Below the pieces are notes generated by a model. It worked only from the letters and a program-made list of their open reading frames with translations. It ran no database searches and had not been told where the DNA came from. Source: an uncultured Clostridia bacterium (GTDB taxonomy: Bacteria > Bacillota > Clostridia > TANB77 > CAG-508). From it: 19,694 bases of DNA. The translations under genes were made by a program, and so were the position numbers. The stretch lies in contig CAKPQL010000020.1 in the NCBI GenBank assembly GCA_934178555.1, positions 1 to 19,694 on the forward strand, read 5' to 3'. The first letter of the stretch is position 1, and every line of letters starts with the position of its first letter. This document shows positions 13,096-19,694 of the stretch, piece by piece.

Positions 13096-13125
13096 AAGCA
13101 TCAGTATAAAAAAACTGGTGCTTTT
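13096..13125 (+). terminator. intrinsic terminator closing the RHH cassette
   Basis: AAGCATCAGT (13096-13105) pairs over ten positions (one wobble) with ACTGGTGCTT (13114-13123) around an eight-base A-rich loop, followed by T to 13125. The next tail gene starts only 16 bases later, so there is no room for a promoter after it; tail expression must come from read-through. Confidence 0.75.
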
Positions 13126-13140
13126 ATTATGGAGGAATTT

Positions 13141-13641
13141 ATGGAATATATAAAGTTAAAAAAGAGAAAAGATATACTTAAATTGGGGTTTAAAGACGAA
13201 GAGGGAAATGTAATAAAAGATAGTAATGGTAATGAAGTATATATAGAATTTGATTTAGGAGATATTGAATTGCCATTAAAATATAACAAATGTGTAAATT
13301 TAATGAAAGAAGCAAGAAGAAATTTAAAAGCCAAATTCATTATGATAGATAAGAAACAAGATCATAAAGGAAAACAACTTTTAAGTTCAAATGAAGAAGA
13401 AAAAGCCAAGGCTGTAAAACAGCTATATAAAGACATGGAATATGCTATGGATTTATTCCTAGGAAAAGGCGGAACAAGAAAGTTCTTGAACGGTAAAGAG
13501 CCATATTATGAAATGTGGGATGACATAGACGAGATGTTAAAGCCATATTATGACAAATTAAAATTAACAGTTACTGATATGACTGATAGAATAAAAGAAA
13601 AATACAAAGTAACCGAAAGTGATGTGTTGACTAGTGAATAA
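13141..13641 (+). CDS. tail assembly chaperone, first protein (gpG-like position)
   Basis: ATG 13141 has GGAGG (13131-13135) at proper spacing; the upstream ATG 13129 overlaps that site. The 166-residue product (LGFKDEEGNVIKDSNGNEVYIEFDLGDIELPLKYNKC, MEYAMDLFLGKGGTRKFL, MWDDIDEMLKPYYDKL) matches the small charged proteins encoded before Gp15-type genes in Bacillota siphoviruses. They are taken to be tail assembly chaperones that coat the tape measure protein during tube assembly. It overlaps the Gp15-like gene by eight bases. Normally it would follow the tail tube gene directly; the accessory island separates them. Confidence 0.75.
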   Translation: MEYIKLKKRKDILKLGFKDEEGNVIKDSNGNEVYIEFDLGDIELPLKYNKCVNLMKEARRNLKAKFIMIDKKQDHKGKQLLSSNEEEKAKAVKQLYKDMEYAMDLFLGKGGTRKFLNGKEPYYEMWDDIDEMLKPYYDKLKLTVTDMTDRIKEKYKVTESDVLTSE

Positions 13642-14206
13642 TTATCCACTATATGCTCAAATAGGTAATAAGAAGTACAAAATAAATACTGATTATAAAA
13701 TTGCATTAAAATGTAATGAAATTGCTAGAAGCGGTGTATCTGACGCAGAAAGAGGAATGGCTATAATTTATTTGTTATTTGGAAATGAAGGATTGAGAGA
13801 TAGTCAAAGTTGGAAAGAGTTATTAAAGATAGCACTAAAATATTTAAGATGTGGAAAAGAAATAAAGGAAAGTGATACTCAAAACAGAGAAGTAAATATG
13901 GATTTCGAACAAGATTGGGAATACATAAAAGCTTCTTTTTTTTATGACTATAAAATCAAATTAACAAAAAACAAATATATGCATTGGTGGGAGTTTTACA
14001 ATTTACTTTGTGGACTATCTGAAAAATGTATTTTAAATAGAGTTAGATTTATTAGAGATTTTGATGTTAATCAAATAAAAGATTGCGAAGAAAAACAAAA
14101 ATGGATAGAGCAAAAACAGCAAGTAGCACTAAAAAGAAAAGAAGAAAAAACATCAGAAGAAATAAGATTAGACAAGCTCTTTGAAAAGCAAATGAAAGGA
14201 GAGTGA
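13634..14206 (+). CDS. tail assembly chaperone, Gp15 family
   Basis: A 190-residue protein of the bacteriophage Gp15 type: YALQIGNKKYKINTDYKIALK-like start, LLFGNEGL, the FEQDWEYIKASFFYDYKI segment and MHWWEFYNLLCGLSEK (about residues 115-130), which is the family hallmark, then a basic helical tail. The start is GTG 13634, inside the previous gene. No good ribosome binding site precedes it, and a TGA at 13628-13630 closes the frame just upstream, so it is probably started by translational coupling. It ends four bases before the tape measure gene, the standard arrangement for these chaperones. Confidence 0.85.
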   Translation: MNNYPLYAQIGNKKYKINTDYKIALKCNEIARSGVSDAERGMAIIYLLFGNEGLRDSQSWKELLKIALKYLRCGKEIKESDTQNREVNMDFEQDWEYIKASFFYDYKIKLTKNKYMHWWEFYNLLCGLSEKCILNRVRFIRDFDVNQIKDCEEKQKWIEQKQQVALKRKEEKTSEEIRLDKLFEKQMKGE

Positions 14207-14210
14207 TATA

Positions 14211-16196
14211 GTGGATGGATACTTAAAAATAAAAACTAAAATAGATAACAAAGAAGTAGACAAAGGCATAGCAGAACTAGAAAATAAGATAAAAAAATTA
14301 CAACAAGAAAATACAACAGCAAGTAATGAACAAACAAATTTAGAAAAAGAAATAAATCAATATGAAGAATTACAACAAAGTGCAGACGGATATAAAAATA
14401 AAATAAAAGAATTGAAAGCAGAAAAAGAACAACTGTTTAAAGCAAATCCAGAATTAGTAGTTTCTGTAGATACACCTGAATATGCAAATATAAATGCTCG
14501 AATTACAGAGATGCAAAATAAGTATACTCAAGTAACAAAAGAAATAGATAAACAAGCACCAAAAATAGAGAAATTGTACACTAAATTAGATAAAGTAAAA
14601 GCAAAACAGGCACAAAACAATACTCAAATATCATTGTTTAAGCAAAAGATAGAATCTATAAAAATAGCTAATATTGAAAAGTCTTTAAATAATGTAGGAA
14701 AAAACATACAAAATCAGATAGGTAAGATAGGTAAAATGGCTATTGCTGTTGTAGGAATAAGAACTGCTTGGAGCGCAGTAAGAGGTGCAATAAGTACGGT
14801 TAGTCAATATAATAGTCAAGTATCTGCAGATTTGGAGTACATGAAGTTTTGCATAGCAAATTTGATAATGCCGGCAGTACAAGGCTTAATAAGATTATTG
14901 TATACTGTGCTGTCATATATAAATGCTATAACAAGCGCGTGGTTTGGAATAAATTTATTTAGCAATTCTAGTGCAAAAGCATTTCAAAAAATGCAAAAAA
15001 GTGCAGGAGGAACTGCTAAATCAGCTAAAGAAATTCAAAAATCATTAGAAGGTTTTGATGAAAAAAATGTATTGCAAGATAGCTCCGATAATTCATCTAG
15101 TGGAGGAGAGATATCAGCACCAAGCATGGATTTGAGTGGAATGCAAGCAGAAGTACCTAAATGGTTGCAATGGGTGTTAGACAATAAGTCGGAGATTTTA
15201 TCTGCGTTAGCAGGAATAGTAGGATATGTATTTATGACAAAGTTTGGATTAGAAGGAATAAAAGCATTAGGAATAGGAGTGTTAATTGCAGGAATTGTTT
15301 ATACAATTCAATCTTTATTAGAATATTTGAAAGATCCTACTTGGGAAAATTTTGGAAAGATAATACAGGGAATAGGAACATCAATACTTGGATTAGGAAT
15401 GTTAATAGGTTCAGTACCGGTTATTGTTACTGGAGCAATAATACTAATAGTAGGAACTATAACTAAATATTGGGAGCAGATAAAAAATTTCTTACAAAAC
15501 GGAATAGATTGGTTAACAAGTAAAATCGACTGGGTAAGAGATAATTTTGGAATATTAGGAGAAACAATTTACAAGATATTTATAGATGTACTACAATTAG
15601 TTTTAAATATTTTTGATAATGCATTTAAAACAATAAAAGGAATATTTGATGGTATTATTCAATTTATAAAAGGAGTATTCACAGGAAATTGGCAACAAGC
15701 ATGGGACGGATTAAAGCAAATATTTGGCAGTGTATGGAATGGAATTAAAGGAATAGTAACTTCTGTATTTACAACCATAAAAAATACTATAAGCAATATA
15801 GTAAGTGGAATCTGGAACATAATCAAAGGACTTGTTAATTCAATAACAGGAGGAATAAATATTTTAATAAGAGGAATGAATAAAATATCTTTTGATGCTC
15901 CTGATTGGGTTCCTGGTATAGGCGGAAAAAAATTTGGATTTAATATACCAGAAATACCTCAATTGGCAAGAGGTGGTATAATTAGTCAACCTACACAAGC
16001 AATTATAGGAGAAGCAGGAACAGAAGCGGTAGTACCCCTTGAAAATAATTTAGAATGGTTAGATATCTTAGCAACAAAAATAGCAGGTAAAATAAATTCT
16101 AATGGTAATGTAAATGTATATTTAGATGGAAGATTAATTCAAAGACAAGTAGCAAAAAGAGAACAGCAACTTGCTTTTGCGCAAAACGGGAGGTAA
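14211..16196 (+). CDS. tail tape measure protein
   Basis: Sets tail length and is ejected with DNA. GTG 14211 with AAGGAG (about 14196-14201) gives 661 residues. Order of parts: an N-terminal coiled coil (about 1-150, IAELENKIKKLQQEN and similar), a small Gly/Ala region, a Ser-rich linker (SSDNSSSGGE, about 290), several hydrophobic membrane-like segments between about 320 and 420 (LAGIVGYVFM, IGVLIAGIVYTI, GAIILIVGTI), repeated amphipathic stretches with Trp and Ile (ITSVFTTIKNTISNIVSGIWNIIKG), and at about 586-613 the conserved end ARGGIISQPTQAIIGEAGTE, with VVPLENN. At roughly 0.15 nm per residue the tail would be near 100 nm, so a siphovirus. Longest gene in the window. Confidence 0.93.
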   Translation: MDGYLKIKTKIDNKEVDKGIAELENKIKKLQQENTTASNEQTNLEKEINQYEELQQSADGYKNKIKELKAEKEQLFKANPELVVSVDTPEYANINARITEMQNKYTQVTKEIDKQAPKIEKLYTKLDKVKAKQAQNNTQISLFKQKIESIKIANIEKSLNNVGKNIQNQIGKIGKMAIAVVGIRTAWSAVRGAISTVSQYNSQVSADLEYMKFCIANLIMPAVQGLIRLLYTVLSYINAITSAWFGINLFSNSSAKAFQKMQKSAGGTAKSAKEIQKSLEGFDEKNVLQDSSDNSSSGGEISAPSMDLSGMQAEVPKWLQWVLDNKSEILSALAGIVGYVFMTKFGLEGIKALGIGVLIAGIVYTIQSLLEYLKDPTWENFGKIIQGIGTSILGLGMLIGSVPVIVTGAIILIVGTITKYWEQIKNFLQNGIDWLTSKIDWVRDNFGILGETIYKIFIDVLQLVLNIFDNAFKTIKGIFDGIIQFIKGVFTGNWQQAWDGLKQIFGSVWNGIKGIVTSVFTTIKNTISNIVSGIWNIIKGLVNSITGGINILIRGMNKISFDAPDWVPGIGGKKFGFNIPEIPQLARGGIISQPTQAIIGEAGTEAVVPLENNLEWLDILATKIAGKINSNGNVNVYLDGRLIQRQVAKREQQLAFAQNGR

Positions 16197-16199
16197 ATT

Positions 16200-16583
16200 A
16201 TGCTAATTGATAAAGATAGTTTGATAATAGACAATATAAAAATGGCACAATATTTAACAAAAGTAAAATTTGGATATCATAAAATATGGAGTTCTGATTC
16301 TGGAAGAAACATGGCAGGGACAAATTCCGGAACACTTGTTGGAATATTTCCTAAAATAACAATGACATTTAGAAGATTGAATGAAGAAGAGGTAGCTTTA
16401 ATGCTATCTCTTTTTAATAAGGCTGAAAATTTAGTGACTTTTTATAATCCGGACTTGAAAAAGAAAGTAGTAAATATGTCTTGTTATTCAAATGATCAAG
16501 AATATGAACAAGAATATTTAGGAAAAATAGATAATTACAGCTGTGCGATAATATCTAATAAAAAAAGGGAGTATTATGAATGA
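16200..16583 (+). CDS. putative distal tail component (DUF6711-like)
   Basis: A 127-residue protein from ATG 16200 with GGGAGGT just upstream. It is beta-rich and contains KFGYHKIWSSDSGRNMAGTNSG, GIFPKITMTFRRL and VTFYNPDLKKKVVNMSCYSND, the pattern of short tail proteins that follow the tape measure gene in clostridial phages, recalled as DUF6711. It lies where a distal tail protein (Dit) is expected, so it may link tube and hub, although it is much shorter than a classical Dit. It contains a terminator-like hairpin at 16387-16415. It overlaps the next gene by four bases (ATGA). Confidence 0.68.
   Translation: MLIDKDSLIIDNIKMAQYLTKVKFGYHKIWSSDSGRNMAGTNSGTLVGIFPKITMTFRRLNEEEVALMLSLFNKAENLVTFYNPDLKKKVVNMSCYSNDQEYEQEYLGKIDNYSCAIISNKKREYYE
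16387..16415 (+). other. terminator-like hairpin inside the distal tail gene
   Basis: AGAGGTAGC (16388-16396) pairs with GCTATCTCT (16403-16411) with one wobble and a six-base loop; A16387 adds a pair with T16412. Five T follow (16411-16415). In an intergenic region it would be called an intrinsic terminator. Here it is codons of the gene at 16200-16583. Confidence 0.5.
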
Positions 16584-17932
16584 GAAATGTAACAGTAGCA
16601 TTTAAAAATAATATTAAAAAATATGGCCGACAATTAGATGCAAAAATTAGTGCAAATGGAATTAATCTGACTAGTGAATTTATAAATAATATAAATTATA
16701 GTTTTAATACGCAGTTATTTAAAACCGTAATGCATGTGTTAGAAATAGATAGTAATGTTATGATACCAGCGCAAATGCAGTTAAATGCACAGGTTGGTAT
16801 CAAATTTAATTCTGAATATGAATATATAGATTTGGGACAGTACAAAGTTAAAAAATGCAATAAAAAAGAAGATACTATCTCATATGATATACTTGCATAT
16901 GACAGAATGATTGAAAGTATGATAGATTATGATTTACAAATTTTAGAAAAAATAACAGTAAGAGAATATTTAATTAAGGTTTGTCAAAGATTAGGTTGGA
17001 ATACAAATAATATTCCAGCCGTTTTTATTAATTCAGATAAATTAGTAGACCCGTCGCTACATATAGGAATAGGTTATACTTTTAGAGATGTACTAGATGA
17101 AATTGCTACAATAACTTGCTCTTTTTTATATTTTAAAGGAAATGATTTTTATTTGAGCTATGTAACAGAAACAAATGAAAAAATAAATGAAGAGTATTTA
17201 GATGAAAACAATGTAACGATTGGAGAAAAATACTTTATAAATTCGCTAGTATTTAGTAGAGCAGAAGAAAGCGATAACATATATAGAAAAGATAACGAAA
17301 GCATAGAGAAAAATGGAGTGCATGAATATAAAATATCTGATAATCAATTATTAAGTACAAATGACAGAGATTTGTATATAGAGGATATGTTTAGTTATTT
17401 AAAAACATTTGAATTTTATTTATATGATGTTCAATCCAAAGGAATTTTGTTTTTAGGAATATGTGATAGGTTTAAATTTAATATTCGCGGACAAACATAT
17501 TCAACAATTTTATTAAATAATGAGATTAATATAACGCAAGGATTAGAAGAAAAATTGTATATCGATAAAATAGAAGGAACAGAAACAGATTATAAATATG
17601 CAGATACAACAGATAAAAAAATAAATCAAACTTACATATTAGTAGATAAGCAAAATCAAAAAATAACACAACTAATAAGTAATCAAACAGAATTTGAAAC
17701 AAAGTTAACAAAGCAAGAGCAAGACATAAATGGATTAAAACAGGAAGTGGCCAACACAGTTGATTATAAAAGAGAAACACAAGGATATACAGAAATACAT
17801 CTTGTTGATAGTGGAGAGCAAAACATACTAAAACTAGAAATAAACGGCAACAAAACGTATGAAACAAATCTATATCCACGACCTAACTTATATCCTAGAG
17901 CAAATTTACATTCTAATCAGAAGGGAGGATAA
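16580..17932 (+). CDS. tail hub / tail-associated (Tal-like) protein
   Basis: A 450-residue protein from ATG 16580 with GGGAG (16567-16571). The first 370 residues have the mix of strands seen in hub proteins of the gp27/Tal type: YSFNTQLFKTVMHVLEID, YIDLGQYKVKKCNKKEDTISYDILAYDRMIE, then ITVREYLIKVCQRLGW and a second barrel-like part around LFLGICDRFKF, RGQTYSTILLNNEI. From about 370 a coiled coil follows (LVDKQNQKITQLISNQTEFETKLTKQEQ), then a beta tail ending in a short repeat, NLYPRPNLYPRANL (430-443). No peptidase motif is seen. It probably closes the tail tip and anchors the receptor-binding protein that follows. Confidence 0.75.
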   Translation: MRNVTVAFKNNIKKYGRQLDAKISANGINLTSEFINNINYSFNTQLFKTVMHVLEIDSNVMIPAQMQLNAQVGIKFNSEYEYIDLGQYKVKKCNKKEDTISYDILAYDRMIESMIDYDLQILEKITVREYLIKVCQRLGWNTNNIPAVFINSDKLVDPSLHIGIGYTFRDVLDEIATITCSFLYFKGNDFYLSYVTETNEKINEEYLDENNVTIGEKYFINSLVFSRAEESDNIYRKDNESIEKNGVHEYKISDNQLLSTNDRDLYIEDMFSYLKTFEFYLYDVQSKGILFLGICDRFKFNIRGQTYSTILLNNEINITQGLEEKLYIDKIEGTETDYKYADTTDKKINQTYILVDKQNQKITQLISNQTEFETKLTKQEQDINGLKQEVANTVDYKRETQGYTEIHLVDSGEQNILKLEINGNKTYETNLYPRPNLYPRANLHSNQKGG

Positions 17933-17935
17933 AAC

Positions 17936-19126
17936 ATGCAATATAAAATAATAGTAGACAAGCAGTCAAGTGCAAATCCAAGTGAGGAAAAGCGAGAACA
18001 CATTATAGACATAGAAGAATTAAGGTTTCTAAAAGATGTATACGATACCTTAGTAATAACAAAAGATGAAGACTACGTGATGCGAAGATTAAGCCTAAGC
18101 GAATATGGAGTATTAAAAGTATTAGAAGAACCTGTCAAGGAAGTATTGAAAGATATAAATATAGAGTTGTTTGAAGGCGACAATTATATATATATTCAAG
18201 ATATGACGGGCAATAAATTTTATGCAGAATATTTAATTAAAAATGATTTTACTGATACATATGTTACAGAAAATCAAATGAATAGTGCAATAACAGCAAC
18301 AGCAGGAAAAATAGAGATAGGTGTTAATCAAAAATTAACTAAATATGCTACAACAGAAGAAATGAATGGTGCAATAACAGCAAAGGCAAACGAGATTAAT
18401 TTGGAAGTAAACAAAAAAGTAAATGAAGAGGATTTAACTGGAGCGAATATTACATTAAGAATAAATAATGATGAGTCGGAAGCACAAATAAATGCCGATA
18501 AAATAAATATAAATGGTGCAATTAGTGCAAATGGAAACTTTAAAGTTGATACAGATGGAAAAATGGAGTGTACTGATGCATACATTACAGGTGGAAATAT
18601 AGATTTGGTTGGAGGTTCAGGTTTAAGAGCTTTTAGGTATTTTACAGATAGTAGCAAAAAAACTAGCAAAATGGCTTATATAACAGGAAACGTATTTGGA
18701 ATAATTGATGGAGACGACAGAGCAGATATGTATTGCTTAGGAGAGGCAGGCCCTTGTTTGGATTTATCAAGAACAGGCGTTAGCTCAACAGCTGTACGTT
18801 ACGATGGAATAACAACACCTCTTGTAACTCAGACATCAAGAGCAGAAAACAAAAAGAATTTTGAGAAATTAAAAAATGGACTAGATATATTAAAAAAAGT
18901 AGATATATATAAGTACAACTTGAAATCAGAAGAAGATAAAAAAAAGAAACATATAGGTTTTGTAATAGGAGAAAATTATAAATATTCTCACGAAATAACA
19001 GCAGAAGATGATAAAGGCAAAGAAATTGGAGTAGACACATATTCTATGGTTTCTGTTTTGTGGAAAGCAGTACAAGAGTTAACAGAAAAGGTGGAAAGAT
19101 TGGAGGGTACAAATGGACAAAGTTAA
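17936..19126 (+). CDS. receptor-binding / tail fibre protein with C-terminal S74-like chaperone
   Basis: A 396-residue protein from ATG 17936 with AGGGAGGA upstream. An N-terminal part of about 100 residues probably docks on the hub. A helical stalk follows, with two related repeats, MNSAITATAGKIEIGVNQKL and MNGAITAKANEINLEVNKKV, then a beta-rich shaft (ADKININGAISANGNFKVD, TDAYITGGNIDLVGGSGL) and a small head. From residue 301 (SRAENKKNFEKLKNGLDIL, DIYKYNL, KKHIGFVIGENYKYSHEIT, DTYSMVSVLWKAVQELTEKVERLE) it has the intramolecular chaperone of the peptidase S74 type, which helps trimers fold and then cuts itself off, the cut expected next to Ser301. It is a good candidate for host recognition. 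Confidence 0.85.
   Translation: MQYKIIVDKQSSANPSEEKREHIIDIEELRFLKDVYDTLVITKDEDYVMRRLSLSEYGVLKVLEEPVKEVLKDINIELFEGDNYIYIQDMTGNKFYAEYLIKNDFTDTYVTENQMNSAITATAGKIEIGVNQKLTKYATTEEMNGAITAKANEINLEVNKKVNEEDLTGANITLRINNDESEAQINADKININGAISANGNFKVDTDGKMECTDAYITGGNIDLVGGSGLRAFRYFTDSSKKTSKMAYITGNVFGIIDGDDRADMYCLGEAGPCLDLSRTGVSSTAVRYDGITTPLVTQTSRAENKKNFEKLKNGLDILKKVDIYKYNLKSEEDKKKKHIGFVIGENYKYSHEITAEDDKGKEIGVDTYSMVSVLWKAVQELTEKVERLEGTNGQS
18276..18423 (+). repeat. tandem imperfect repeat in the receptor-binding protein stalk
   Basis: Two copies of a unit of about 30 codons encode related segments, MNSAITATAGKIEIGVNQKL and MNGAITAKANEINLEVNKKV. At DNA level the start of each unit (atgaatagtgcaataacagc and atgaatggtgcaataacagc) differs at one base. 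This suggests unit duplication in the stalk. Confidence 0.6.
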
Positions 19127-19562
19127 TTTTGAAGACGGACAACTTGTTACACAAGGTTATGTAGAGATAGATGGAGTACAACACAATATAACAGAAGCGG
19201 TGTATGAAGGAAATACACCGCTTTCTGCATTTAATTTAAATAAGTTGCAAAACAATATTGAAGAAGAAATAAATTCACATATAGAACACAAATATATAGA
19301 GAAATTAACAACATCAATTACAGCAGAGCAGTTAATAACGATACCAGCAAATTATAAAGTTGGCGCAAATGTATTAGACGTATATTTAAATGGTGAAAAA
19401 TTAATTAAAGCAACTTCATTAGATACAGAAGGAAATTATTACGAAGTGGGAGAGGTAAATAGTATAAGTAAAAAAATAAGAATAACATCTGATTGGGAAG
19501 CAATACAAGGAGATGTATTTGAATTTGTAATAAGAGGTGAGTATAGTGATACCGACGAGTAA
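19113..19562 (+). CDS. small tail-fibre associated protein (149 aa)
   Basis: ATG 19113 behind GGAGGG overlaps the receptor-binding gene by 14 bases. The 149-residue product starts MDKVNFEDGQLVTQGYVEIDG; a segment AVYEGNTPLSAFNLNKLQNNIEEEINSHIE (about 29-59) resembles the fibre-linking motif (tPLSA.NLN) of Bacillota phage tail proteins, where PLSAFNLNKLQ also occurs. A beta-rich C-terminal half (VLDVYLNGEKLIKATSLDTEGNYYEVGEV, FEFVIRGEY) follows. It probably forms a trimeric connector or short fibre. The gene carries a long hairpin at 19192-19227. It overlaps the next gene by 17 bases. Confidence 0.75.
   Translation: MDKVNFEDGQLVTQGYVEIDGVQHNITEAVYEGNTPLSAFNLNKLQNNIEEEINSHIEHKYIEKLTTSITAEQLITIPANYKVGANVLDVYLNGEKLIKATSLDTEGNYYEVGEVNSISKKIRITSDWEAIQGDVFEFVIRGEYSDTDE
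19192..19227 (+). other. long perfect hairpin inside the small fibre gene
   Basis: AAGCGGTGTAT (19195-19205) is a perfect inverted repeat of ATACACCGCTT (19213-19223) around a seven-base loop. CAG (19192-19194) pairs with CTG (19225-19227) across one bulged T. No long T run follows, so it is more likely an RNA structure than a terminator. Confidence 0.55.
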
Positions 19563-19694
19563 AGATATAAGAAATATAATTGCAAGTATGATACTAGAAG
19601 ATAATAAGAAAAAATATTACATAGGGAAAATAATAATGGATACAGCTAACGTCAACCCCGCAACTTATTTGGGTTTTGGGACGTGGACATTGTG
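19546..19694 (+). CDS. tail fibre / collar-domain protein, 5' part only
   Basis: GTG 19546 has AGAGGTGA (19533-19540) at ideal spacing and opens a frame that runs off the window end at 19694, giving 49 complete codons. The visible residues begin MIPTSKDIRNIIASMI and end with DTANVNPATYLGFGTWTL, close to the NVNPxTYLGFGTWxLxGxGRVPVGV motif at the start of the Gp10/collar domain in many phage tail proteins. The full protein may therefore be a short fibre or baseplate protein with that domain. The rest is outside the window, so length and further domains are not known. Confidence 0.75.
   Translation, partial: MIPTSKDIRNIIASMILEDNKKKYYIGKIIMDTANVNPATYLGFGTWTL

Noticed and set aside
13141..14206. 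Programmed frameshift joining the two tail chaperones
   Set aside because: A TGA in the second frame at 13628-13630 and the lack of a slippery heptamer in the remaining overlap make a frameshift product unlikely; a GTG restart explains the order.
1..19694. CRISPR arrays, insertion sequences, integrase or attachment sites
   Set aside because: No regularly spaced direct repeats, transposase-like ORFs, recombinase motifs or long terminal repeats were seen in the window.

Overview
The window is a contiguous block of late (virion structural) genes from a tailed phage or prophage of an AT-rich Bacillota host, most likely a clostridial one. This rests on the very AT-rich sequence, the dominance of AGA and ATA codons, strong AGGAGG-type ribosome binding sites, use of ATG, GTG and TTG starts, and the gene families present. 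TGG encodes Trp and TGA ends genes, so the code is standard. All supported genes are on the + strand. The order is that of a siphovirus with a long non-contractile tail: small and large terminase, SPP1-type portal, minor head protein, scaffold, major capsid, connector and head-closure proteins, Minor_capsid_2 and Minor_capsid_3 family proteins, tail tube, tail assembly chaperones, tape measure, distal tail and hub proteins, then fibre and receptor-binding genes. Nothing in the window shows whether it is integrated: there is no integrase, lysis gene, attachment site or host gene.

Layout. 1-64: possible tail end of an upstream gene, overlapped by a terminator-like hairpin. 134-430: two small unknown ORFs. 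454-5632: packaging and portal region (terS, terL, portal, minor capsid protein with an extra C-terminal domain, two small ORFs). 5633-5928: a gene-free stretch with a tRNA-Leu-like structured RNA, a strong intrinsic terminator and a second foldable leader just before the scaffold gene. 5929-9747: scaffold, capsid, connectors and tail tube. 9748-13125: an accessory ('moron') island between tail tube and tail chaperones, made of two cassettes with their own promoter candidates and terminators. The first encodes a zinc-ribbon/FxLYD membrane protein and a SHOCT protein. The second encodes a ribbon-helix-helix regulator, an unknown protein, a small membrane protein, a DUF3102-like coiled-coil protein and an ORF6C-domain protein. 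13141-19694: tail chaperones, tape measure, distal tail protein, hub, receptor-binding protein with a C-terminal S74-like chaperone, a small fibre-associated protein, and the truncated start of a collar/fibre protein.

The structural genes are tightly packed, with short gaps or overlaps, and look like one late transcription unit. Several intrinsic terminators lie in line with it (near 26-53, 5804-5832, 10822-10846, 13096-13125), so late transcription must read through them or restart after them. The least explained parts are the tRNA-like RNA at 5641-5778, the structured leader at 5841-5910, the RHH-controlled cassette with its operator-like dyad and alternative RNA hairpins, and a cluster of GTAC motifs inside terS that could be a packaging signal.
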